Below, piece by piece: positions 23,927 through 30,635 of a stretch of DNA of 47,714 bases; position 1 is the first letter of the stretch; each line of letters begins with the position of its first letter. A model generated the notes under the pieces. The model worked only from the letters and a program-made list of their open reading frames with translations. It ran no database searches and was not told where the DNA came from. This DNA comes from Cohnella phaseoli (GTDB lineage Bacteria; Bacillota; Bacilli; Paenibacillales; Paenibacillaceae), in NCBI RefSeq assembly GCF_003386235.1, contig NZ_QRDZ01000050.1, positions 1 to 47,714 on the forward strand. Reading direction: 5' to 3'. Made by a program: the position numbers and the translations under genes.

Positions 23927-25885
23927 ATGAGATTCAGACAAATTCATCTTGATTTCCATAACGATAAACATGTACAGATCGGCACGCAGTTTTCCAAAAA
24001 ACAGTTTCAAGATATGCTGCGGCTGGGAAATGTCGATTCGATTACGATTTTCGCCAAATGCTTTCATGGCTGGGCTTATTACGATACGCAAAAATTCGCC
24101 AAGCACCCGGGCCTGTCGTTTGACTTGCTTGCCGAAATGATTGATGCGGCTCATGAGATCGGCGTTAAAACACCGGTATATCTCAATGTCGGGCTGGATG
24201 AGCAGCTCGCAAGGCGGCATCCGGAATGGCTTCGCCGCGACGAGAACGACCGGATCACCTGTGAGGCCGGGTTTCGCGAGCCGGGGCTGCATGTTTTTTG
24301 CTTCCATTCGCCGTATCTGGAATATATGACGCAGCATATTGAGGAGGTCGCTGCCGGTTATGACGCAGACGGTATTTTCCTCGACATCGTTTATCCCAAA
24401 ACGTGCTACTGCCACTTCTGCCGGTCGACGCTGCTCGCGGAAGGGAAAGATCCGTACGACAAACAGGCGGCCGAAGAGATGGCTGAGCGGGTTTACGCCC
24501 GTTACACCGCCCAGATCAACGAACGCGTGCGGGCAATTAAACCGGACATGCCCGTGTATCATAATAGCGGCATCCGCTTCGGCCGCCGCGACATGGCCGC
24601 GATGAACAGCCATCTGGAAGTGGAATGTCTGCCTTCCGGCGGCTGGGGTTACGATTTTTTCCCGATGTCGGCCAGATATTTACAGCAAATTGAGGAAAAG
24701 ATCGTCGGCATGACCGGACGTTTCCATAAAAACTGGGGAGATTTCGGCAACTATAAGCATCCGAACGCCCTCCGCTTCGAAGCGGCGCTTTCGCTGGCGC
24801 ATGGCACCCGTTGTTCGGTTGGGGACCATCTACATCCCGACGGCCTCATGGACCCAATCGTCTATCGGGCGGTCGGCGCAGCTTACCAGGAGGTTGAAGC
24901 GAAGGAGCCATGGTGTACGGATGTACGCAACGTCGCCGATGTTGCCATCCTCGCCGTTGAGTCGCTTAGCCCTGCGGAGGAGCGGAAGGGGCGGTCGGAT
25001 ATCGGCGCTTATCGGATTTTGCAGGAGGGGAACATCCTGTACGATTTCATCGACACAGATTCGGATTTCACCGCCTACAAGGTCATCGTCCTGCCGGATA
25101 GGGTGAGAATCACGGCAAAGCTCGCCGCCAAACTGGACACGTATTTCAAAAGCGGCGGAAAGGTGCTCGCTACCGGCGAATCGGGGCTGAACGAAGCGGG
25201 CTATGCGTTTGCAATCGATCTCGGCGCAACGTGGCTAGGCGCGAATCCGTTCCAGCCGGACTATTTCCGGCCGCATTTTGCGACACGCAGCCTGGGGGAA
25301 GGCTCGTTTGTCTTCTATGCGCCGGGGCAGAAGGTCGAGCTAGCCGAGGGCGGCGTCGAGTTGGGCTTCAGGGAAGACTCCTATTTCAACCGCAGCGCAA
25401 GCGCTTATTATTACACGCACACGCCCAACTGCCGCAACAACGCGGGGCCTGGCATGATTCAAAGCGCGAACGGCATCTATTACGCCTGGAACGCCTTTTA
25501 TGACTATGGCGAGAATGCCAGCTTGTTTATCAAGGAAACGATTTTGCATGCGCTGGATTTACTGCTCGGCTCCGGCCGAACGCTTCAGACAAGCTTTCCC
25601 GCGCAGGGAACAGTCACATTGCAGCATCAGCCGCATGAATCGCGTTATGTGAACCATCTTCTGTATGCATGTCCAGTCAAACGTGGAAGGAATTTGGAGA
25701 TTATCGAGGATATGACGCCGATCTATGACGTTGATGTTACCCTGCAAGTGCCGGAGCCAGTGAAGCGAGTATATTTGGCGCCGACAATGGAGGATCTGCC
25801 GTTCACGCAAGAAGGCGGGGCGATTCGTTACCGGGTTCCGGTCGTCGAATGCCATCAGATGGTCGTCATTGACTATATCCTATAG
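23927..25885 (+). CDS. Second GHL6-like glycoside hydrolase of locus 1
   Basis: Probable cytoplasmic glycosidase of about 652 residues, paralogous to the product of 13954-16041. The TIM barrel has VDSITIFAKCFHGWAYYD, KTPVYLNVGLDEQLARRHPE and DADGIFLDIVYPKTCYCHFC, with the same Asp-plus-cysteine arrangement. A GATase-like domain follows (YKVIVLPDRVRITAKLAAKL, YFKSGGKVLATGESG), then a C-terminal beta domain. The start is ATG 23927 behind GGAGGGAG; ATG 23906 upstream overlaps that site. It closes the locus and is followed by a strong terminator. Having two members in one locus suggests they remove different linkages or residues from the imported oligosaccharide, which is an inference. Confidence 0.83.
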   Translation: MRFRQIHLDFHNDKHVQIGTQFSKKQFQDMLRLGNVDSITIFAKCFHGWAYYDTQKFAKHPGLSFDLLAEMIDAAHEIGVKTPVYLNVGLDEQLARRHPEWLRRDENDRITCEAGFREPGLHVFCFHSPYLEYMTQHIEEVAAGYDADGIFLDIVYPKTCYCHFCRSTLLAEGKDPYDKQAAEEMAERVYARYTAQINERVRAIKPDMPVYHNSGIRFGRRDMAAMNSHLEVECLPSGGWGYDFFPMSARYLQQIEEKIVGMTGRFHKNWGDFGNYKHPNALRFEAALSLAHGTRCSVGDHLHPDGLMDPIVYRAVGAAYQEVEAKEPWCTDVRNVADVAILAVESLSPAEERKGRSDIGAYRILQEGNILYDFIDTDSDFTAYKVIVLPDRVRITAKLAAKLDTYFKSGGKVLATGESGLNEAGYAFAIDLGATWLGANPFQPDYFRPHFATRSLGEGSFVFYAPGQKVELAEGGVELGFREDSYFNRSASAYYYTHTPNCRNNAGPGMIQSANGIYYAWNAFYDYGENASLFIKETILHALDLLLGSGRTLQTSFPAQGTVTLQHQPHESRYVNHLLYACPVKRGRNLEIIEDMTPIYDVDVTLQVPEPVKRVYLAPTMEDLPFTQEGGAIRYRVPVVECHQMVVIDYIL

Positions 25886-25895
25886 TAAATCAACT

Positions 25896-25948
25896 GCTCA
25901 CCAGGTTAGCCGTTCCCCTTAAAGGCGGATAACCTGGTGAGCGTTTTT
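25896..25948 (+). terminator. Strong rho-independent terminator ending locus 1
   Basis: A perfect 13-bp stem, GCTCACCAGGTTA (25896-25908) with TAACCTGGTGAGC (25930-25942), followed by TTTTT (25944-25948). Confidence 0.9.
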
Positions 25949-26126
25949 GTTGACAAGAACTTTGTCCCATTCCCGTTTTGTGACATCAACAGAGGAGGGA
26001 GGGGAGATTGAATCCTAACGGGCAGGATAGTTGAATGATTTCGAGAATAACTTAGTCATGACGAATTTACGAAGTTCGCAAAAAAGACGTTAGCTTAAAG
26101 AAATTCTTAGATTAGGAGGAGTCTAT

Positions 26127-26882
26127 ATGATATTAGAAAAAGTTATAAATAAAATTGTAATACAAAGTGAATATAAGGATTTTGTTGATAAGTATATCGA
26201 TAACATACTTGCCGAATTTAAAGGTAAGATTCATAGCATTTATATGTGCGGCTCGATTCCAAAAGGAACTGCTAAACCTTTTAAGTCAGATGCAGACTTT
26301 ACGATTGTATGTGCAAATCCCAAAGATATTGATTACGAAAGATTGTCAAATATTAAAGACAGGCTTTTGGAAGAATATCCAGTAGTAACTAAGATTGATA
26401 CGATAATTTGCTCGATCGGCGATGTATTAAGTAAACCAAATGAGTGGGGTTTTTGGGTAAAGATAATCTGTGTTTGTATATATGGGTATGACGTTGGTGA
26501 AGAAGTGCCACCGATAATTATTTCTCCGGAGTTCATTTTAGACTTAAATACAGAGACCAAGGAGGAAGTAGACCGTATACATAGTTTACTTTCTAATGCT
26601 AGTGATAACACAATGAAAACTAGATATATTAAAGGTTACTCTAAGAGATTAATTCGTGCATTATACTCTTTGGTTTTAGAAGATACAGGTGTATGGCAAG
26701 ATGACATTATTAAGATGAAGAATGCCATATTAAACTATTGTGAGATTGACCCCGCTTTAGTTGATTATCTGTATGCTTGTTACTTGGATAGTCATGTACT
26801 TGTTGAAGAGTTTCTGGGAATTGCAGATGAAGTATACAGCTATTTTGAGAACGCTTTAAATGCAATGGCTGCTTCCAGGTGA
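26127..26882 (+). CDS. Nucleotidyltransferase-fold protein
   Basis: 251 residues with the DNA polymerase beta-like nucleotidyltransferase signature: GSIPKGTAKPFKSDADFTIV (G42-S43, D55, D57), which binds two metal ions and a nucleoside triphosphate. A helical C-terminal part follows. The layout resembles antibiotic nucleotidyltransferases (adenylyltransferases), but no substrate can be read from the sequence. A third catalytic acid may be the D in VVTKIDTIIC. GGAGGAG lies about 7 bases before the ATG. It is AT-rich and flanked by dispersed intergenic motifs, so probably acquired. It is alone rather than paired with a HEPN gene, which argues against a MNT/HEPN toxin-antitoxin pair. Confidence 0.8.
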   Translation: MILEKVINKIVIQSEYKDFVDKYIDNILAEFKGKIHSIYMCGSIPKGTAKPFKSDADFTIVCANPKDIDYERLSNIKDRLLEEYPVVTKIDTIICSIGDVLSKPNEWGFWVKIICVCIYGYDVGEEVPPIIISPEFILDLNTETKEEVDRIHSLLSNASDNTMKTRYIKGYSKRLIRALYSLVLEDTGVWQDDIIKMKNAILNYCEIDPALVDYLYACYLDSHVLVEEFLGIADEVYSYFENALNAMAASR

Positions 26883-26987
26883 CGCTCCGGGTTACTCTGA
26901 GAAGCGAGTGACCACATCCAGCCCCCTAAGCCCGTCGGGACGTCATTGCATTAGGTGTTCGGCAAGCCTCACAACTATAAGCACATT

Positions 26988-27015
26988 AGGGTAAAGAGAA
27001 AAGGGTAAAGAGAAA
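26988..27015 (+). repeat. Two tandem copies of a 14-bp unit
   Basis: AGGGTAAAGAGAAA occurs at 26988-27001 and again at 27002-27015, just upstream of the small membrane-protein gene. It may be a replication-slippage duplication. Confidence 0.6.
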
Positions 27016-27040
27016 ATATGTGAATTAAAGGAGTGGTGAT

Positions 27041-27373
27041 TTGGAGATTTTATTAGGAATCTTTTCAATTTTAGTATCGGTTTTCTTATTGGCTTTATTA
27101 ATTTTCGGTCTTATACAATGCAAGAAAAATCACTTCATTGAAGGATTTTACTTCTTTCTTATTGTCATATTCCTAAAAATATATTATGTTATTGCACCTT
27201 TTACAATAAATCGATTCATTGATTCTTACTTTGTAAACCCAACTTTACTACCGCTGAAAATGACAATAGGGGAAATGATTACATTACTGAATTTCATTCC
27301 TAGGACTCTGGAAGTTATTGCTTTTTTCTTTCTAGTTGTTGGACTGTATCGAATGTGGAAAACTAAGGACTGA
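27041..27373 (+). CDS. Small hypothetical membrane protein
   Basis: 110 residues with three predicted membrane helices: 3-26 (LLGIFSILVSVFLLALLIFG), 34-55 (GFYFFLIVIFLKIYYVIAPF) and 85-105. The start codon is TTG 27041, supported by an extended ribosome binding site (AAAGGAGTGGTGAT) that matches the 16S rRNA tail almost throughout. I recognise no family. It lies in AT-rich accessory DNA, preceded by a tandem 14-bp repeat and followed by a dispersed intergenic motif, so it has no obvious functional neighbours. Confidence 0.65.
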   Translation: MEILLGIFSILVSVFLLALLIFGLIQCKKNHFIEGFYFFLIVIFLKIYYVIAPFTINRFIDSYFVNPTLLPLKMTIGEMITLLNFIPRTLEVIAFFFLVVGLYRMWKTKD

Positions 27374-27440
27374 GATAAGTGATTACGCTAACGGAGAACA
27401 ATACTTGAATTGGCTGCGGATCTTGGCTTGTGGGACAGAA

Positions 27441-27626
27441 ATGATGAAAAAAAATAAAGCTATGTCCATACTGTTGAACAAATCAATACCGACAGATAAG
27501 CAAATTGATGAGAACTTCGTAAACTTCATTGAATGGGATGATTGTGTATTGCTAAAACATCGAGTAGGTTGGATTGTGCGTAAAAGCTTATCGACGAAGT
27601 TGATTCAAGTTAATGGTTTGATATGA
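27441..27626 (+). CDS. Small hypothetical protein, possibly a remnant
   Basis: From ATG 27441 the frame encodes 61 residues (MMKKNKAMSILL, then NFVNFIEWDDCVLLKHRVGW). The frame is open upstream to 27336, but that part runs through the dispersed motif CTAACGGAGAACAATA and reads poorly. There is no good ribosome binding site. It could be the surviving end of a longer gene. Family unknown. Confidence 0.35.
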   Translation: MMKKNKAMSILLNKSIPTDKQIDENFVNFIEWDDCVLLKHRVGWIVRKSLSTKLIQVNGLI

Positions 27627-27656
27627 ACGGGAAGGGCAGAGCAATAGCGAAAGGTC

Positions 27657-28247
27657 CTATCCCAGCAGATCTTTGGCTCCGTTCATTACTAAGGGCATAG
27701 TCTGTTTAACGAATGATTCCGCACTTATTAAACGCCCCTCATTGTTCCAAACATAAGCTGCCCCAAACATCCCCCAACTTAACATGATAGAAGCAGTATT
27801 TATTAAGAATTGCGCGTTTGGAGTCGCTAGCATCTTGTCTTTGTCTATAAAGGAAAGAAGTGTCGTTTGAATTTTTTCCTTTATTTGAATTTCGAATACA
27901 GGTACAAGCGATGTATTTCTTCTTTTGCACATAGTGCTTAGACCCTTGTGAAATTCGCATACCCCCAGAAAAATACTCTGTATTGTTTCTTCATTTAATA
28001 CTTCGTGACCGCTTATTCTAGGATTTATGATTGTCATAAATGATTCCATAAGTCTGGCCTCAAGAATGTCAAATTTATCTACAAAGTGCGCATAAAAAGT
28101 CGCCCTGTTAACAGTAGCCCGCTCTGCAATATCCCTAACGGTTATCGATTCGAAGTCTTTTTCTTGAATTAATGAAGCAAAAGCGTCTTGAAGGAGTCGC
28201 CGTGTACGTACCACACGAGGATCAGCTTCATTCTTTTTAATTGTCAT
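27657..28247 (-). CDS. TetR-family transcriptional regulator
   Basis: 196 residues. The N-terminal DNA-binding domain reads RTRRLLQDAFASLIQEKDFE, then ITVRDIAERATVNRATFYAH, the standard TetR helix-turn-helix with the Phe-Tyr-Ala-His end of the recognition helix. The C-terminal half is the ligand-binding helical domain of the TetR_C/YxaF-like kind. GGGGAG lies upstream of the ATG. The gene is divergent from the MFS transporter gene, with a perfect palindrome between them, so it probably represses that transporter and itself until an inducing compound binds. Confidence 0.9.
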   Translation of the reverse strand: MTIKKNEADPRVVRTRRLLQDAFASLIQEKDFESITVRDIAERATVNRATFYAHFVDKFDILEARLMESFMTIINPRISGHEVLNEETIQSIFLGVCEFHKGLSTMCKRRNTSLVPVFEIQIKEKIQTTLLSFIDKDKMLATPNAQFLINTASIMLSWGMFGAAYVWNNEGRLISAESFVKQTMPLVMNGAKDLLG

Positions 28248-28287
28248 GGTTAAGATCTCCCCAGCAAAACGACATTATAGAAATGGT

Positions 28288-28387
28288 GTTGCCTATACAA
28301 CGGTTTATGGTTATTGATGATTGCGGACCATTCGGTTGTTATTATAGCATACAAATACAACACGTGTTGTACAAGCAACTCATGTTG
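28288..28387. promoter_or_regulatory. TetR operator region between regulator and MFS genes
   Basis: TACAACACGTGTTGTA (28356-28371) is a perfect 16-bp palindrome. A degenerate neighbour with CAAC/GTTG arms lies at 28376-28387, just before the MFS ribosome binding site, and GTTG/CAAC arms occur at 28288-28301 near the tetR start. TTATAGCAT at 28342-28350 may hold a -10 box. The layout suits repression of both genes. Confidence 0.7.
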
Positions 28388-28414
28388 TATTGAAGCAAAA
28401 CAGGAGAGTGAATT

Positions 28415-29587
28415 ATGAAGAGCACATGGAAGGTTTACGTTCTAGCCTTGATCAGCTTTTTAGTTGGAACATCCAATTACATCATTTCCGGGATATTAGA
28501 CCGAATCGCAGAGACGTTGGGAACAAGCGTTGCGGCAGCTGGCCAGCTCATTACGGTTTATTCCCTGGCCTATGCAGTCGGAACGCCTATTTTGATGGCA
28601 CTGACAGCCAAGATGGACCGGCGTAAGCTCCTACTTTATTCGCTAGGTATCTTTATTGCCGCAAATCTGCTCACATTTATATTGTCCGGCTTCGGTTTCT
28701 TCATTGCCGCTAGAATCGTTACGGCGTTAGGCGCCGGGGTGGTCACAGTTAACGCGCTCAGCATCGCCGCCAAAATCGCTCCGCAAGGTAAGCAGGCAAG
28801 CGCCATCGCAAACGTCACCATGGGCATTACCGCATCTCTCATCATCGGCGTACCGCTCGGCAGAATGGTAGCCTTGGCTTTTGGCTGGAAAGCGGTATTT
28901 CTGGCCATCGCAATTGTCGGGGGCTTGGCCATGCTTGTCATTGCTGCGCTTATACCACGTTTGCAGGGCGACAAGCCTGTTCCTTTAATAAAACAATTTG
29001 CTTTATTAAAAAAACCTCAGGTTTTGGTTGCTTTAGCGATTACTTTTTTCTGGTTGGGAGGATATTCCCTCGCATATACTTACTTATCCCCTTTTCTGCT
29101 AGAGGCGACTCATTTAAATGAATCATTGATTAGCGCAGCTCTCTTCGTGTTCGGCGTTGCCAGTTTGATTGGCTCGAAAGTCGGCGGCTACAGCGCGGAT
29201 AAACGGGGCATCAAATACACGCTCGTTTCAGGGATGATGCTTCACGTCATTTCGTTGATTTTGCTATCCTTAGTCGGACAGTCGGTAATTGCTGTATTCG
29301 CCATTTTGATCCTCTGGTCTTTTTCCGCTTGGTCATCCGCTCCAGCGCAGCAATTTAACCTGGTTTCGCTTGTTCCTGAATCCTCGGGCGTCATGCTGAG
29401 CTTGAACAGTTCCATGATGCAGCTTGCCATGGCTGTCGGCGCAGGAATTGGCGGGGTGATCGTAAACCGTGTTTCTTTGTCATCCATTACCTGGTTCGGG
29501 GTACTCGGCGTACTTATCGCCATCATTGCCGTGTTTGCATTGTCTAGCATGGCATCACGTCATTCGGTGGTTCAATCCGCGGATTAA
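28415..29587 (+). CDS. MFS drug/metabolite efflux transporter (DHA1 type)
   Basis: A 390-residue protein with twelve membrane helices, probably a proton-driven exporter of the DHA1/AraJ-YdhP type. Visible signatures are LDRIAETLGTSVAAAGQLIT after helix 1, the loop 2-3 motif TAKMDRRKLLL (a form of G-x-x-x-D-R-x-G-R-K) and the motif C region GVPLGRMVALAFGWKAVF. A matching half-repeat GGYSADKRGIK stands in the second half. AGGAGAG precedes the ATG. It is divergently paired with a TetR regulator. Base composition is richer in GC than the flanking accessory genes. The substrate is unknown. Confidence 0.92.
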   Translation: MKSTWKVYVLALISFLVGTSNYIISGILDRIAETLGTSVAAAGQLITVYSLAYAVGTPILMALTAKMDRRKLLLYSLGIFIAANLLTFILSGFGFFIAARIVTALGAGVVTVNALSIAAKIAPQGKQASAIANVTMGITASLIIGVPLGRMVALAFGWKAVFLAIAIVGGLAMLVIAALIPRLQGDKPVPLIKQFALLKKPQVLVALAITFFWLGGYSLAYTYLSPFLLEATHLNESLISAALFVFGVASLIGSKVGGYSADKRGIKYTLVSGMMLHVISLILLSLVGQSVIAVFAILILWSFSAWSSAPAQQFNLVSLVPESSGVMLSLNSSMMQLAMAVGAGIGGVIVNRVSLSSITWFGVLGVLIAIIAVFALSSMASRHSVVQSAD

Positions 29588-29722
29588 GTGTATGCTAACC
29601 ATGGAATATTTGATAAAACAGTACAGTTTACCCTTCGGGCGGATCGAAACAATGGATATAGAATAGATGGTTTGAATGTTGTTTCTAGGCAACAGATTTG
29701 GCCCGAACGTTAGACTAACGTG

Positions 29723-29777
29723 AAACGTTAACCAAATAATAACACAACGGCAGCTGGCCAGAAGATCGGCTGCCGTT
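29723..29777 (+). repeat. Dispersed intergenic hairpin repeat, copy 2
   Basis: Near-identical to 550-606, including the flank AACGTTAACCAAATAATAAC. The hairpin is AACGGCAGC (29746-29754) with GCTGCCGTT (29769-29777), ending in TTT, so it may also terminate the MFS transcript. Confidence 0.7.
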
Positions 29778-29898
29778 TTCTCAACTAACAGGGAACAATC
29801 CGAAGTTATTTTTAGAACACGAAATAGAAAGAGCTATAGGTTGTATATAAAAGATCATCAACCGATGTCGAGTGACAAGAACATTGACCGAATCAAGT

Positions 29899-29920
29899 CC
29901 GCGTAAATCGCGGCTTTTTT
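29899..29920 (+). terminator. Small rho-independent terminator-like hairpin
   Basis: CCGCG (29899-29903) and CGCGG (29909-29913) with a TAAAT loop, then C and six T residues. Confidence 0.55.
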
Positions 29921-29927
29921 ATTTTAT

Positions 29928-29971
29928 CGGCTCAAGTTCTTGTCATTTGGCAATGTCAAGAACTTGAGCCG
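29928..29971. repeat. 15-bp inverted repeat
   Basis: CGGCTCAAGTTCTTG (29928-29942) and CAAGAACTTGAGCCG (29957-29971) are exact reverse complements. After one mismatch the pairing extends by CAT/ATG. There is no T run after it. Confidence 0.75.
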
Positions 29972-30283
29972 GTTACCGATTGATGACAAGAACATTGGCC
30001 GATTACCGACTTTCACCCTTTATAGAGCCCCATGTTCTTCGCGTTCACATGGGAATGTCATTTTCTTTAGGAGACAATAACATTTTCCAATTCTCCCTAA
30101 CATGGAAGCAAAAAGACCAAGGGCAGGAAAAACTCCTCATATGTAGAAATATGTAAACAGGAGGGGGATTTATTTTAGATCCTAAGATTAAATTGTTGAT
30201 GGAAGGAATTAGTCAGTACACCAACGTACTTGCGAAGCAATTGAGAGATCATCATCGAGCCAACCTCATCCATAGCGCCATAG

Positions 30284-30323
30284 CAATGAAAAGAGCCGGC
30301 GTATACGCCGGCTCTTTTCATTG
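30284..30323. terminator. Perfect 40-nt palindrome, likely bidirectional terminator
   Basis: The arm 30284-30303 (starting CAATGAAAAGAGCCGGCG) is the exact reverse complement of 30304-30323, centred on GTATAC. The GC-rich core GAGCCGGCG/CGCCGGCTC flanked by AAAA and TTTT is what a terminator working in both directions looks like. No intact gene ends next to it on either side. Confidence 0.7.
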
Positions 30324-30354
30324 TTCTACAGACGTAGTTGGTGGTTGGTGGTCG

Positions 30355-30554
30355 GTCCGAATCAACGACGGTCTGATCACGATCCAAGCGAGCGATGACG
30401 GAAACAATGCTTCGCAGAAAATCGGCGGAGTCGTACGCAACGAAGTGAACGGCGGCGACGTAACGGTATACGGGGAGTTACGTGCGGAGGTCCCGGCGGG
30501 GGCGGCGGATTTGGCGGCGGTCGGGGCGGCCCCGGAGGCAGAGGCATGCGCTGA
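30355..30554 (+). pseudogene. Remnant of a DUF4353-like carbohydrate-binding protein
   Basis: The first part reads VRINDGLITIQASDDGNNAS and then NEVNGGDVTVYG, the strand-repeat style of the DUF4353 carbohydrate-binding family of beta-solenoid secreted proteins. Near 30480 the sense moves to another frame, GGPGGGGGFGGGRGGPGGRG, ending at TGA 30552-30554; glycine-rich tails are common in that family. The N-terminal bulk is missing and a frameshift separates the two parts, so this is a decayed C-terminus. The family match is from pattern only. Confidence 0.55.
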
Positions 30555-30589
30555 TCGTTCATCCGTCCATTCTTGGGCGCAAACAAAGA

Positions 30590-30630
30590 GACGCATTCAT
30601 TCCCGCTGTGCAGCGGGAGGAATGCGTCTT
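30590..30630 (-). terminator. Terminator after the beta-helix gene
   Basis: GACGCATTC (30590-30598) and GAATGCGTC (30620-30628) enclose a second stem, CCCGCT/AGCGGG. A-rich and T-rich flanks on the two sides allow termination in both directions. It lies just past the minus-strand stop at 30636. Confidence 0.75.
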
Positions 30631-30635
30631 TTGAA

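Larger units (their letters stand above)
29873..30009. repeat. Cluster of TGACAAGAAC repeats in both orientations
   Basis: TGACAAGAACATTGACCG (29873), TGACAAGAACATTGGCCG (29984), TGTCAAGAACTTGAGCCGG (29955) and an inverted copy ending at 29945 form the cluster; a related copy, TGACAAGAACTTTGTCCC, lies at 25951. These resemble ends of a mobile element whose body is lost, or protein-binding iterons. No transposase is present. Confidence 0.5.
29588..30354 (+). other. Repeat-rich stretch without an intact gene
   Basis: This holds a hairpin repeat, a terminator, several copies of a TGACAAGAAC motif and a 40-nt palindrome, each listed separately. A 21-residue frame starts at ATG 29592 (ends GRIETMDIE), probably by chance. 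A strong ribosome binding site AGGAGGGGG (30159-30167) leads into a frame reading DPKIKLLMEGISQYTNVLAK with only ATT or TTG starts. That frame passes straight through the palindrome into a different gene's remnant, so I do not call a gene. Confidence 0.5.

Noticed and set aside
29873..30009. CRISPR array from the repeated TGACAAGAAC motif
   Set aside because: The units are short, differ in orientation, are irregularly spaced and have no spacers of constant length; no cas genes are present.
30481..30540. GGC-rich tract as a simple-sequence repeat
   Set aside because: Better explained as codons for the glycine-rich tail of the remnant protein ending at 30554.
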